64,000 nt of DNA from an uncultured Prevotellaceae bacterium (GTDB taxonomy: Bacteria; Bacteroidota; Bacteroidia; Bacteroidales; Bacteroidaceae), in contig ONJJ01000007.1 in assembly GCA_900318115.1 (NCBI GenBank), forward strand, positions 121,726-185,725, in the 5' to 3' direction. Position numbers and translations under genes: made by a program. The notes under the pieces are model-generated. The model was not told where the DNA came from, did no database searches, and worked only from the letters and a program-made list of their open reading frames with translations. Of this stretch, positions 1-7,148 are shown piece after piece (positions within the stretch are counted from its first letter, which is position 1; each line of letters starts with the position of its first letter).

Positions 1-156
1 GCCGGCGTGGTTGATTTCTTCAAAGAAGATACCATAGTGGTCCTCGGTCACCTGCTGGCCTCGATTCTTGAAATCAAAATCGATTTTCACTTGGCCCTGA
101 GCCGACAAGGCACACAGCACTAATGTCCATGCCGAAAACAATCTTGAAAGTCTCAT
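1..156 (-). CDS. alpha-L-arabinofuranosidase, GH51 family (N-terminal fragment, runs off window)
   Basis: Only the first 52 codons lie in the window; the gene continues leftwards beyond base 1. The ATG at 154-156 opens a signal peptide (MRLSRLFSAWTLVLCALSAQG) and then a segment QQVTEDHYGIFFEEINHAG. The YGIFFEEINHAG stretch is the hallmark start of bacterial GH51 alpha-L-arabinofuranosidases, which remove arabinose side chains from arabinoxylan or pectic arabinan; the secretion signal places it in the periplasm or on the surface. The gene is divergent from the GH31 gene and shares with it a 226-bp control region carrying mirrored copies of the same 21-bp-spaced operator. The catalytic residues are outside the window, so the family call rests on the N-terminal motif alone. 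Confidence 0.8.
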   Translation of the reverse strand, partial: MRLSRLFSAWTLVLCALSAQGQVKIDFDFKNRGQQVTEDHYGIFFEEINHAG

Positions 157-191
157 AAGTTTTTTCGTTAGATCGTAAATGAATTCGGCTG

Positions 192-199
192 CAAAGGTA
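192..199 (-). promoter_or_regulatory. -7 box of the GH51 promoter
   Basis: The minus strand reads TACCTTTG, a full match to the Bacteroidota -7 consensus TAnnTTTG, 36 bp before the GH51 start codon. Twenty bases further upstream (220-223) there is TATG rather than TTTG, so the usual -33 box is missing. That fits a promoter that needs an activator. Confidence 0.65.
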
Positions 200-228
200 C
201 AACGAATCCTACATAAATTCATAAATAA

Positions 229-256
229 ATCACGGATAATTTTACCAAAATTACTG
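229..256 (-). promoter_or_regulatory. operator of the GH51 promoter (two direct half-sites 21 bp apart)
   Basis: On the minus strand the half-sites are CAGTAAT (256-250) and CCGTGAT (235-229), 21 bp start to start, with TGGTA between them. The second half-site ends 29 bp before the -7 box. Over about 30 bp the site is roughly 26/30 identical to the site at 5689-5718 ahead of the small secreted protein. Direct half-sites two helical turns apart fit an AraC-type DNA-binding dimer, as found in hybrid two-component regulators of carbohydrate loci; the regulator itself is not in the window. Confidence 0.6.
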
Positions 257-292
257 ATTCTGGAGAAAAAGACTGCAGCGAGACGCCATTTT

Positions 293-320
293 CCGTAAAA
301 ATGGTAGATTTATCCGTAAA
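293..320 (+). promoter_or_regulatory. operator of the GH31 promoter (two direct half-sites 21 bp apart)
   Basis: CCGTAAA occurs at 293-299 and again at 314-320, exactly 21 bp apart, with TGGTA (302-306) between them, as in the GH51 and 5.7-kb operators. The second half-site ends 30 bp before the -7 box at 351. The same geometry in three promoters argues for one shared activator. Confidence 0.6.
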
Positions 321-350
321 TCGGTTATGCAGCCCGCATCGATTTTGAGC

Positions 351-358
351 TATCTTTG
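351..358 (+). promoter_or_regulatory. -7 box of the GH31 promoter
   Basis: TATCTTTG matches TAnnTTTG and lies 24 bp before the chosen GH31 ATG. No TTTG is found 20 bp upstream (327-330 is ATGC), again pointing to an activator-dependent promoter. Its position also shows that the GH31 start must be downstream of 358. Confidence 0.65.
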
Positions 359-382
359 CGGCGTCAAAAATATAAATCGATT

Positions 383-3300
383 ATGGTTAGAAAAACTATT
401 CTTTTTGCACTTATGCTTTCTTGCCTGCTCAGCACGAGCGCACAAGATTACTCGCTGACGTCGGGCGGTGTGACGACAGAGGTCACATTCTACTCCCCGC
501 AAATTGTGCGAGTGACAAAATATCAGGTGGCGGATGCACTCGGAAAGTCCGACCCGAAGGTCGTGGTGACGATGACGCCGCAGGCTGTGGCACCGACGTT
601 GTCGGAAGGCAGCAAGGCCGACACGCTGCTGACGGCAAACGTGAAAGTGGTATGCAACAAGCAGACGGGCGTGCTGAGTTTCTACCGCCCCGATGGCACG
701 ACGCTGATCAAGGAGCGTTCGAAGGCGACCTTCACACGACGTACTGCTCACACTATAGACCCTTATGACGTATCGCAGTCTTTCACTCTGGCCAGTGGCG
801 AGGCCATCTATGGCTTCGGGCAGGTGCAGGACGGCAACCTGAATCATCGCAACAAGACCTATACTCACATGGTGCAGAACAACACCTCGGTGTGGATTCC
901 TTTCTTCCACTCGGTGAAGGGCTACGGAATCTACTGGGATTTGTATGGCCCCTGCGACTTCAGCGATAACTCGTCCGGCGGCGCTACCTTCAGGACCGAG
1001 GCCGCCCATGCCGTGGACTACTACGTGCTGGTCGGCGACGAGCATCGTGGCGATGACGTGGTGCGCAGGCTGAGGGAACTGACGGGCAAGGCCACGATGG
1101 TGCCCCTTTGGACCTACGGTTATTTCCAGAGCAAGGAACGCTACCAAAGTGCCATGGAGACGCTGGGGGTGATGCAGAAGTACCGCTCGCTGAAGGTGCC
1201 TATCGACTGCATCGTGCAGGACTGGCAGTACTGGGGCGACAACAATATGTGGAACGCCATGGAGTTCCTGAACCCACAGTTCAAGACCACCTATCCTCAG
1301 ATGATCGATGGCCTGCACGCCGATGGGGCGCATCTGCTCATTTCCTTCTGGGCCAATTTCGGCCCCGACACAAAGCAATACCGGCACTTCAAGGAGCACA
1401 ACCAATTGATGAAGCAGGGAGGCAGCATCATGACCTCCACCTACCCTCCCAACTCGGGTGTGGCTGTCTATAGCCCCTATCAGCAGTCGGCGCGCGACTA
1501 CTACTGGAAATGTCTGTGGGAAGGCGTGGTCAGCAAGGGCGTGGACGCCTACTGGGTGGATTCCTCCGAGCCCGACCACTACCAAGGCGGCGAGGACTGG
1601 GAGCAGACCAACGACTTCGTGGTGCTGAACAAGGGTGGTCAGGACAATGCCACCCTGAACCCGCTCTCGCTGCAGAGCGACCACACCTGGCGCTCGCTGC
1701 GCAACGTGTTCCCGCTGATGCACGCCAGCGGTGTCTACGACGGCCACCGCGCACAGAAAGATGCCCTGACGGAGGCCAAGCGCGTGATGATCATGACACG
1801 CTCGGGTTTCATCGGTATGCAGCGCTACGGCGCCGGCACCTGGAGCGGCGACATCACCGCATCGTGGGAGACACTGGCCAAGCAGATTCCCGCCGCCCTG
1901 AACTACTCGGCCTGCGGCATACCCAGCTGGAACAGCGACATCGGCGGTTTCTTCAACGGAGCCTACGGCGTGCCAGGACAGGACAACAACTACAGCGAGC
2001 TCTACTGCCGCTGGATTCAGTTCGGCGCCTTCTGCACCATCATGCGCAGCCACGGCTCCGGCACCGACCGCGCCATCTACCAGTTCGGCAAGGAAGGCGA
2101 GAGTTACTACGACATCATCAACCGCTACATCCACCTGCGCTACGCCCTCCTGCCTTATATCTACAGCACGGCCCACCAGGTTCACGCCGATGACTACTCC
2201 TTCATGCGCGCCATGGGCATCGCCTATCCGGCAGATCGCACGACCCATGAGCTGAAAGACCAATTCATGTTCGGTCGCGACCTGCTCGTGGCTCCCGTGG
2301 TGCAGTCTCTGGCCACGAAGCGGAGCGTCTATCTGCCCGTGGATGAGGAAGTCGCGAATGGCCAGGCCGTCAGACGCGGCTGGGTGGACTTCTGGAGCGG
2401 CGAGCAGCATGAGGGCGGAAAGAGGGTTTCACGCGAGGTCAGTCTGGCGCTGATGCCCCTCTACGTCCGTCAGGGCACCATCCTCCCCTGGGGGAGCGAC
2501 GTGCAGTACAGCTCACAGAGCAACTGGGACAACCTCGAAATTCGTGTCTATCCAGGCGCCGACGGCTCGTTCACGCTCTATGAGGACGAACGCGACAACT
2601 ACCACTACGAGCAGGGACGGAGCTCGGAAATACCTTTCACGTGGGACGATGCCACGCACACGCTGACCATCGGCCAGCGCCGGGGCGACTTCGACGGGAT
2701 GCTGCAGCAGCGCACCTTCCGCATCGTGCTCGTCGATGCCGAGAAGAGCCTAGGACTGGGACCGAAGGCCTCCGTCCGCTTCAGCCGCGAAGTGACCTAC
2801 GACGGCCAGGAACTCTCCGTCCAGATTGACAACGAGAACCTCGTGGCTCAGGAGAAGGCGGCCGTCAAGAGCATCAGAGTGACACCCGCCAGCGTGAAAC
2901 TATACCTCGGGCAGTCACGCACCCTCTCCATCAAGGCTACCCTCGCCGACGGCACCTCGCAGTTCGTCACCCTCGACGCCCTCTGCACCAGCTCCGACCC
3001 GCAGGTCGCCTACGCCCGCGACGGTATCATTTACGCCGGCCAGAACGAGGGACATGCCGACATCCAGGTCAGCTACACCGACGGCTTCGGCACCACGCAC
3101 AACGCCACCGTCAGCGTCGAGACGGCCATCCCCACAAACCTCTACAGCTGGAAGGCGCTGGAGTGGTACCGCAACCGCGTCAGCGACCGGCTGGCGGAAT
3201 CCGAAATCCGCTACAGCAGCAAGGAAAACACCATCACCATCACCAAGAAAGGTGCACAGAACATCGCACTCCGCTACCGCGAACAGAAATATATGGAACC

Positions 3301-3733
3301 CGGAATGAAATACCTCGTCGCCGTGGCCACGGAGGTCTCGAAGGACAAGGGCGACTCGCAGCTCTGGCACATCAATGGCAAGTGGGTGAATATTCAGAAT
3401 CCGGCCGACGTCCGCACACTGAAGGACGGACGCATCATGGTCTCGTGGAGCATCGACGAGAACAAGGGCTACGAGCTCACCGGAGAGACGGTGTTCGGAC
3501 TAACCTCCACCAACACCCAGGGACGCTCCGTCGTCAGCTACGTCGGTTTCTCCTCCGACCTGAAGAAGACCGAGAAAGCACTCAATGAGGCTGTGGGCAT
3601 TTCCCAGCTGCATACAGAACCGGCTGAGCCGCAGACTATCTATGCCCTCGACGGGACACAACGTCCCCGGCTGGCCCCGGGCATGAACATCGTCTCTGCC
3701 AACGGCCATGTCGCCAAGGTCTTCAAGAAATAA
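383..3733 (+). CDS. secreted GH31 family glycoside hydrolase (alpha-glucosidase/alpha-xylosidase type) with Ig-like and sorting domains
   Basis: The protein is 1116 residues from the ATG at 383; an earlier in-frame ATG at 356 overlaps the promoter and precedes no signal peptide, so it was rejected. After the signal peptide (ends LLSTSAQ) come an N-terminal beta-sandwich (about 20-235), the GH31 TIM barrel (about 240-600) and a C-terminal beta domain with DUF5110 character (to about 830). The nucleophile motif YWVDSSEPD gives Asp about 393, and TWSGDITASW gives the acid/base Asp about 490. A BIG2-like Ig domain (about 833-925), an unassigned beta domain and a short sorting tail ending VAKVFKK follow. 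Family members hydrolyse alpha-linked glucose or xylose. Sharing an operator with a GH51 gene favours a role in xyloglucan or arabinoxylan side-chain removal, but the substrate cannot be read from sequence. Confidence 0.9.
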   Translation: MVRKTILFALMLSCLLSTSAQDYSLTSGGVTTEVTFYSPQIVRVTKYQVADALGKSDPKVVVTMTPQAVAPTLSEGSKADTLLTANVKVVCNKQTGVLSFYRPDGTTLIKERSKATFTRRTAHTIDPYDVSQSFTLASGEAIYGFGQVQDGNLNHRNKTYTHMVQNNTSVWIPFFHSVKGYGIYWDLYGPCDFSDNSSGGATFRTEAAHAVDYYVLVGDEHRGDDVVRRLRELTGKATMVPLWTYGYFQSKERYQSAMETLGVMQKYRSLKVPIDCIVQDWQYWGDNNMWNAMEFLNPQFKTTYPQMIDGLHADGAHLLISFWANFGPDTKQYRHFKEHNQLMKQGGSIMTSTYPPNSGVAVYSPYQQSARDYYWKCLWEGVVSKGVDAYWVDSSEPDHYQGGEDWEQTNDFVVLNKGGQDNATLNPLSLQSDHTWRSLRNVFPLMHASGVYDGHRAQKDALTEAKRVMIMTRSGFIGMQRYGAGTWSGDITASWETLAKQIPAALNYSACGIPSWNSDIGGFFNGAYGVPGQDNNYSELYCRWIQFGAFCTIMRSHGSGTDRAIYQFGKEGESYYDIINRYIHLRYALLPYIYSTAHQVHADDYSFMRAMGIAYPADRTTHELKDQFMFGRDLLVAPVVQSLATKRSVYLPVDEEVANGQAVRRGWVDFWSGEQHEGGKRVSREVSLALMPLYVRQGTILPWGSDVQYSSQSNWDNLEIRVYPGADGSFTLYEDERDNYHYEQGRSSEIPFTWDDATHTLTIGQRRGDFDGMLQQRTFRIVLVDAEKSLGLGPKASVRFSREVTYDGQELSVQIDNENLVAQEKAAVKSIRVTPASVKLYLGQSRTLSIKATLADGTSQFVTLDALCTSSDPQVAYARDGIIYAGQNEGHADIQVSYTDGFGTTHNATVSVETAIPTNLYSWKALEWYRNRVSDRLAESEIRYSSKENTITITKKGAQNIALRYREQKYMEPGMKYLVAVATEVSKDKGDSQLWHINGKWVNIQNPADVRTLKDGRIMVSWSIDENKGYELTGETVFGLTSTNTQGRSVVSYVGFSSDLKKTEKALNEAVGISQLHTEPAEPQTIYALDGTQRPRLAPGMNIVSANGHVAKVFKK

Positions 3734-3776
3734 AAAAGACGAATCATAGAGTATCTTCAAAAGAATAGAACAGAAT

Positions 3777-4919
3777 ATGAAAAAGACTTTTTTGAGCAGA
3801 GTGCTACTGACGTTGACAGGACTGTTAGCACTGGCCTGCAGCAGCGACGATGCCGCACAGGTGAACGCGCAGCCCACCGAAACGACAGGAAAGATGCTGG
3901 TCGCCTACTACAGCTACACGGGCGACTGCCGCAATATCGTCAGTCAGCTGACCACACAGATCAAGGCCGACGTCGTGGAAATCCAGCCCGCAGAGAAGGG
4001 CCTGCGCTACGAGGCCAACGGCTATGCGCTGGGCACACAGCTGCTCAACGCCATCAAGGCTGCTCCCGGCGAGGCCGGCAGCTATCCCGCTATCGACCCC
4101 GTGCAAGCGACACTCGACGACTACCAAAACATCATCATAGTCACCCCGCTGTGGTGGAGCCAGATGGCTGCCATCATGCAGAGCTACCTCTTCCGCTATG
4201 GCCCTCAGATGGCAGGCAAGAGCATCGCCCTCATCGTCTCCAGCGCCAGCAGTGGCATCAGCCAGGTGGTGGCCGACTGCCGACGGTTGGTGCCCGACGC
4301 CACGTGGATGGGCGACGCCCTCTGGATCAACAACAGCAACCGCAGCCGCACGGCCTCGCTGCTGACCGAATGGCTGGCAACCCTGAAATTCCAACCCTCA
4401 GCAGAAACAAAGAAAATGTATATCACCATCGACGGACAGACACAGAGCGCCACGCTGGCCGACACACAGGCCGCCCGCGAACTGGCAGCGAAGCTGGAAG
4501 ACGGCCCCGTCACCGTCTCGCTGAACTCCAGCGGCGGCTTCGAGATCTGGGGGCCTCTGGGCTTCTCGCTGACCACCAGCAACCAACAGATCAACGCCCA
4601 GCCGGGCGACATCATCCTCTACAACGGCAGCAACATCTGCATGATGTACGGCTCGAACTCCTGGAGCTACACGCGCTTGGGGCACATCGACGGCCTCAGC
4701 GAGAGCGAACTGCGCACGTTCCTGAAAGCCGGACAGAGCAACGTCGCCGTAACGCTCTCGCTCTCGCAGGACGCCACGGCCGTGCGCGACCTCCCCGCCA
4801 GCCGGCAGCGCACCGCGTCCTACACCCTCGACGGCCGCCGCAGCCGTTCGATGCATGGCGGCATCACCATCGTGGATGGTCGAAAAACCGTGTTGGCCAC
4901 GACAAGAAAGAATCAATAG
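3777..4919 (+). CDS. flavodoxin / cyclophilin-like fusion lipoprotein
   Basis: A 380-residue lipoprotein: the lipobox LLALACSS puts the acylated Cys near residue 21. Residues about 40-200 form a flavodoxin-like domain: VAYYSYTGDCRNI resembles the FMN phosphate loop and IVTPLWWSQMA the second FMN loop typical of Flavodoxin_4. Residues about 213-330 (from MYITIDGQTQSATL, with GDIILYNGSNICMMYG) resemble the cyclophilin-like fold domain that is often a separate small protein next to such flavodoxins. The end (YTLDGRRS...GGITIVDGRKTVL) resembles the short sorting tails of neighbouring secreted proteins. It begins 43 bp after the GH31 gene on the same strand, so co-transcription is plausible. The substrate is unknown; an envelope redox role is inferred. 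Confidence 0.8.
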   Translation: MKKTFLSRVLLTLTGLLALACSSDDAAQVNAQPTETTGKMLVAYYSYTGDCRNIVSQLTTQIKADVVEIQPAEKGLRYEANGYALGTQLLNAIKAAPGEAGSYPAIDPVQATLDDYQNIIIVTPLWWSQMAAIMQSYLFRYGPQMAGKSIALIVSSASSGISQVVADCRRLVPDATWMGDALWINNSNRSRTASLLTEWLATLKFQPSAETKKMYITIDGQTQSATLADTQAARELAAKLEDGPVTVSLNSSGGFEIWGPLGFSLTTSNQQINAQPGDIILYNGSNICMMYGSNSWSYTRLGHIDGLSESELRTFLKAGQSNVAVTLSLSQDATAVRDLPASRQRTASYTLDGRRSRSMHGGITIVDGRKTVLATTRKNQ

Positions 4920-4951
4920 GAGAAAAGGCGCAAGCCTGCTCCCCGCTATTT

Positions 4952-5090
4952 GCCGTCTCCGTCCCCGCAGGTCTCCTTCTCGCAGTATGCAGCGCGGTCG
5001 ACTCCGTCCGCAGTAACTTCACTCGTTCCACAGGTTACTCCACACGTTGCTTACTCGCAGTCGCAGGCGACTGCTGCGGACGGAGACGGC
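4952..5090 (+). repeat. 139-bp nested inverted repeat downstream of the flavodoxin gene
   Basis: The outer arms GCCGTCTCCGTCC (4952-4964) and GGACGGAGACGGC (5078-5090) are perfectly complementary over 13 bp. Inside, GCAGTCGC/GCGACTGC forms a tight hairpin near 5057-5074 and AGTAAC...GTTACT a further one. A run of eight A follows at about 5097. No coding pattern is visible. It could be a complex terminator, a palindromic repeat element or a processed RNA; the choice is open. The rest of 5091-5340 is low-complexity T-rich sequence with no gene. Confidence 0.5.
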
Positions 5091-5340
5091 CGCACTTAAA
5101 AAAAAGCGAAACGGACATATACTTTCGTTCGTTTGTTTGTTCTTTTATTTGTTTTCTTTCTTCTCTTTCTTTATAAAAGGGGGTATGGGGGGAATGCTTT
5201 CTTTCTCATTCTTTCTTAAAAGGTGTACACGGAGCCCGGAAAAATGCCTCGCAGAACGCAGGACGATGCGGCAGGTGGCGCCATCGTAAAGAGGCATTGT
5301 GCAACGGCCGGCTTCGGAGGAAGCTGGAGGGGGCGGAGAG

Positions 5341-5580
5341 GGTCTTCCTGCACCGTGCCTTGGGCCGTCCTGCACCGTGGCTCGGGTCTTCCTGCACCGT
5401 GGCTCGGGACGCCCTGCACCACGGTACGCAGGGCCAGACACCACGGTACGCAGGGCCAGACACCACGATGTATGCCGCCTCACAGCGTGGTGTATGCCGC
5501 CTCACAGCGTGGTGTGTGCCGCCTCGCAGCGTGGTGAGTGGCACCCCGCAGCGTAGTGTGTGGCACCCCGCCACGAAGAA
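5341..5580 (+). repeat. tandem array with strict 22-bp period (about 11 units)
   Basis: CCTGCACCGTG recurs at 5347, 5369, 5391 and (shortened) 5413. CACCACGG-type cores follow at 5417, 5439 and 5461, and CAGCGTGG-type cores at 5483, 5505, 5527 and 5549. All steps are exactly 22 bp. The unit sequence drifts in blocks while the period is kept. Stops in the reading frames and the absence of a start context argue against coding. Confidence 0.8.
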
Positions 5581-5692
5581 GAAGATTTCCCGGAGACGGA
5601 GGTGCTGTTAAAAAAAGTCGGCGGATACGGTAAAGACGATCGGCGGATGCAGCAAAGACAGTCGGCAAGGAAAAGACACAAATCGTGAGAAT

Positions 5693-5720
5693 CAGTAATT
5701 ATGGTAAAAGATTCCGTAAT
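5693..5720 (+). promoter_or_regulatory. operator of the small-protein/hydrolase/CMD-cupin operon
   Basis: Half-sites CAGTAAT (5693-5699) and CCGTAAT (5714-5720) lie 21 bp apart with TGGTA (5702-5706) between them, ending 30 bp before the -7 box. The wider site (AGAATCAGTAATT, then TGGTAAAA, then TCCGT) is nearly identical to the GH51 operator. Confidence 0.6.
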
Positions 5721-5750
5721 ATGGACAAATGCAGTTTGCGGATTTTTTAC

Positions 5751-5758
5751 TACCTTTG
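5751..5758 (+). promoter_or_regulatory. -7 box of the 5814-8243 operon
   Basis: TACCTTTG is a full match to TAnnTTTG. Position 5727-5730 is AAAT, so no -33 box is present at N20; the operator just upstream probably compensates. The leader to the first ATG is about 50 nt. Confidence 0.65.
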
Positions 5759-5813
5759 CACCCAGTTAGAACAGGTAGCGAAACGCTCGCGCCCAGCCAT
5801 CAATTAAACGCCA

Positions 5814-6014
5814 ATGAAGAAGTGTTTCATTTTCATAGCATTCGCCTTTGTGCTCGCCCTTGCGGCTGCGGCACAAGAGACGATATTCCCTACGAAGTTC
5901 ACGGGGGAAGAGTCCAAGTCCATCATCCGACAATGCAACGAGGCTGCCGCCCGAATGAAGCGCGAACTACAAGGAGATGATATTGAGGGAGAATGCCCGG
6001 AAGTTGATAGCTAA
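5814..6014 (+). CDS. small secreted protein of unknown function
   Basis: A 66-residue protein with a clear signal peptide (MKKCFIFIAFAFVLALAAAA, cleavage near AQE) and a mature part of about 45 residues rich in charged residues (FTGEESKSIIRQCNEAAARMKRE). Two Cys remain in the mature part. It is the first gene after an operator-bearing promoter and lies 28 bp before the hydrolase gene, so it belongs to that operon. It matches no family that I recognise. It could be a real small exported protein or the decayed remnant of a longer gene; the intact signal peptide and good spacing favour the former. Confidence 0.6.
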   Translation: MKKCFIFIAFAFVLALAAAAQETIFPTKFTGEESKSIIRQCNEAAARMKRELQGDDIEGECPEVDS

Positions 6015-6042
6015 TGTCGATAGGTCACTCAATAAATAAGTT

Positions 6043-7143
6043 ATGAAAAGCGTTATAGTAGCGGCAGCTGCGGCCGTCCTCCTGCTCGCAGGCTGCACCC
6101 AGAAAGAATCCAATCAAACCCAAGAAGAGAATATAACTACACTGAATCTGACCCAAGAATGGGACAAGACGTTCCCGAAGAGCGACAAGGTGGAGCACTG
6201 CAAGGTGACCTTCCACAACCGCTATGGTATTGAACTGGCCGCAGACATGTATGTGCCGAAAGCCTCCGATGGCGAGAAGCCCCTCCCCGCCATCGCTGTC
6301 TCCGGCCCCTTCGGAGCCGTGAAGGAGCAGAGCAGCGGCCTCTACGCTCAGCACATGGCAGAACGGGGCTTCGTGACCCTGGCCTTCGACCCCTCGTTTA
6401 CCGGCGAGAGTGGCGGTGAGCCACGCCGCATGGCATCGCCCGATATCAACACGGAGGACTTCCTGGCTGCCGTGGACTTCCTGAGCAACCACGAACTGGT
6501 GAACCCCGAGCGCATCGGCATCATCGGCATCTGCGGATTCGGCGGAATGGCTGTGAACGCTGCTGCCCTGGACCCGCGCATCAAAGCCACCGTGGCCTCT
6601 ACGATGTACGATATGAGTAAGGTGAATGTGGAGGGCTACTTCCAGAGCGAGGACACGCCCGCCCAGCGACAGGAGAAGCGCCGGGCCCTTGCTGCCCAGC
6701 GCACACGCGACTACAAGGCCGGCGAATACCAGCGCGCCGGAGGGGTCATTGACCCCCTGCCCGAGGACGCTCCTTGGTTTGTCAAGGACTATCACGCCTA
6801 CTACAAGACTCCGCGTGGCTACCACGAGCGCAGCGGCAACAGCACCGACGGATGGAACGTCATCGGCTGTCAGTCGTTCTTGAACCAGCCTCTGCTCTGC
6901 TGGGCCCACGAAATCGAGAATCCGGTGCTGCTCATCCATGGCGAAAAAGCTCATTCGCGCTACTTCAGCGAGTATGCCTTCGAACGCATGACAGGAACTA
7001 AGGTCGAAGGCGAGAGCAAGGTCGTCGGGAACAAGGAACTCCTCATCATCCCCGGGGCAACGCACGTGGACCTCTACGACGACGAGGCTGGAGTGATTCC
7101 CTACGACAAGATAGAGGCTTTCTTCACCGCGAATCTGAAATAA
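6043..7143 (+). CDS. alpha/beta hydrolase lipoprotein (dienelactone hydrolase-like)
   Basis: A 366-residue lipoprotein with lipobox VLLLAGC (acylated Cys about 18). The mature part is an alpha/beta hydrolase: a strand and oxyanion region near GPFGAVKEQSSG, the nucleophile-elbow region IGIIGICGFGGMA (about 160-170), an Asp/Asn segment and a late His in IIPGATHVDLYDD. The elbow has Cys where most esterases have Ser, as in dienelactone hydrolases, but with GFGG spacing, so the catalytic residue is not certain. It ends 5 bp before the CMD-cupin gene, strongly suggesting translation from one transcript. Relatives are annotated as hydrolases or putative acetyl esterases. Co-regulation with GH51 and GH31 would fit a deacylating role, which is inference. 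Confidence 0.8.
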   Translation: MKSVIVAAAAAVLLLAGCTQKESNQTQEENITTLNLTQEWDKTFPKSDKVEHCKVTFHNRYGIELAADMYVPKASDGEKPLPAIAVSGPFGAVKEQSSGLYAQHMAERGFVTLAFDPSFTGESGGEPRRMASPDINTEDFLAAVDFLSNHELVNPERIGIIGICGFGGMAVNAAALDPRIKATVASTMYDMSKVNVEGYFQSEDTPAQRQEKRRALAAQRTRDYKAGEYQRAGGVIDPLPEDAPWFVKDYHAYYKTPRGYHERSGNSTDGWNVIGCQSFLNQPLLCWAHEIENPVLLIHGEKAHSRYFSEYAFERMTGTKVEGESKVVGNKELLIIPGATHVDLYDDEAGVIPYDKIEAFFTANLK

Positions 7144-7148
7144 TAACT

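Noticed and set aside
350-2410. Long open frame opposite the GH31 gene (and similar long frames opposite 14.3-16.1 kb, 22.9-24.8 kb, 55.4-56.6 kb and 59.8-61.7 kb)
   Set aside because: They mirror the codon bias of the real genes on the other strand, are rich in V, G, H, A and R, have no domain or signal pattern, and overlap recognised proteins.
5341-5580. CRISPR array
   Set aside because: The period is 22 bp with drifting units and no constant repeat with unique spacers; no cas genes are in the window.
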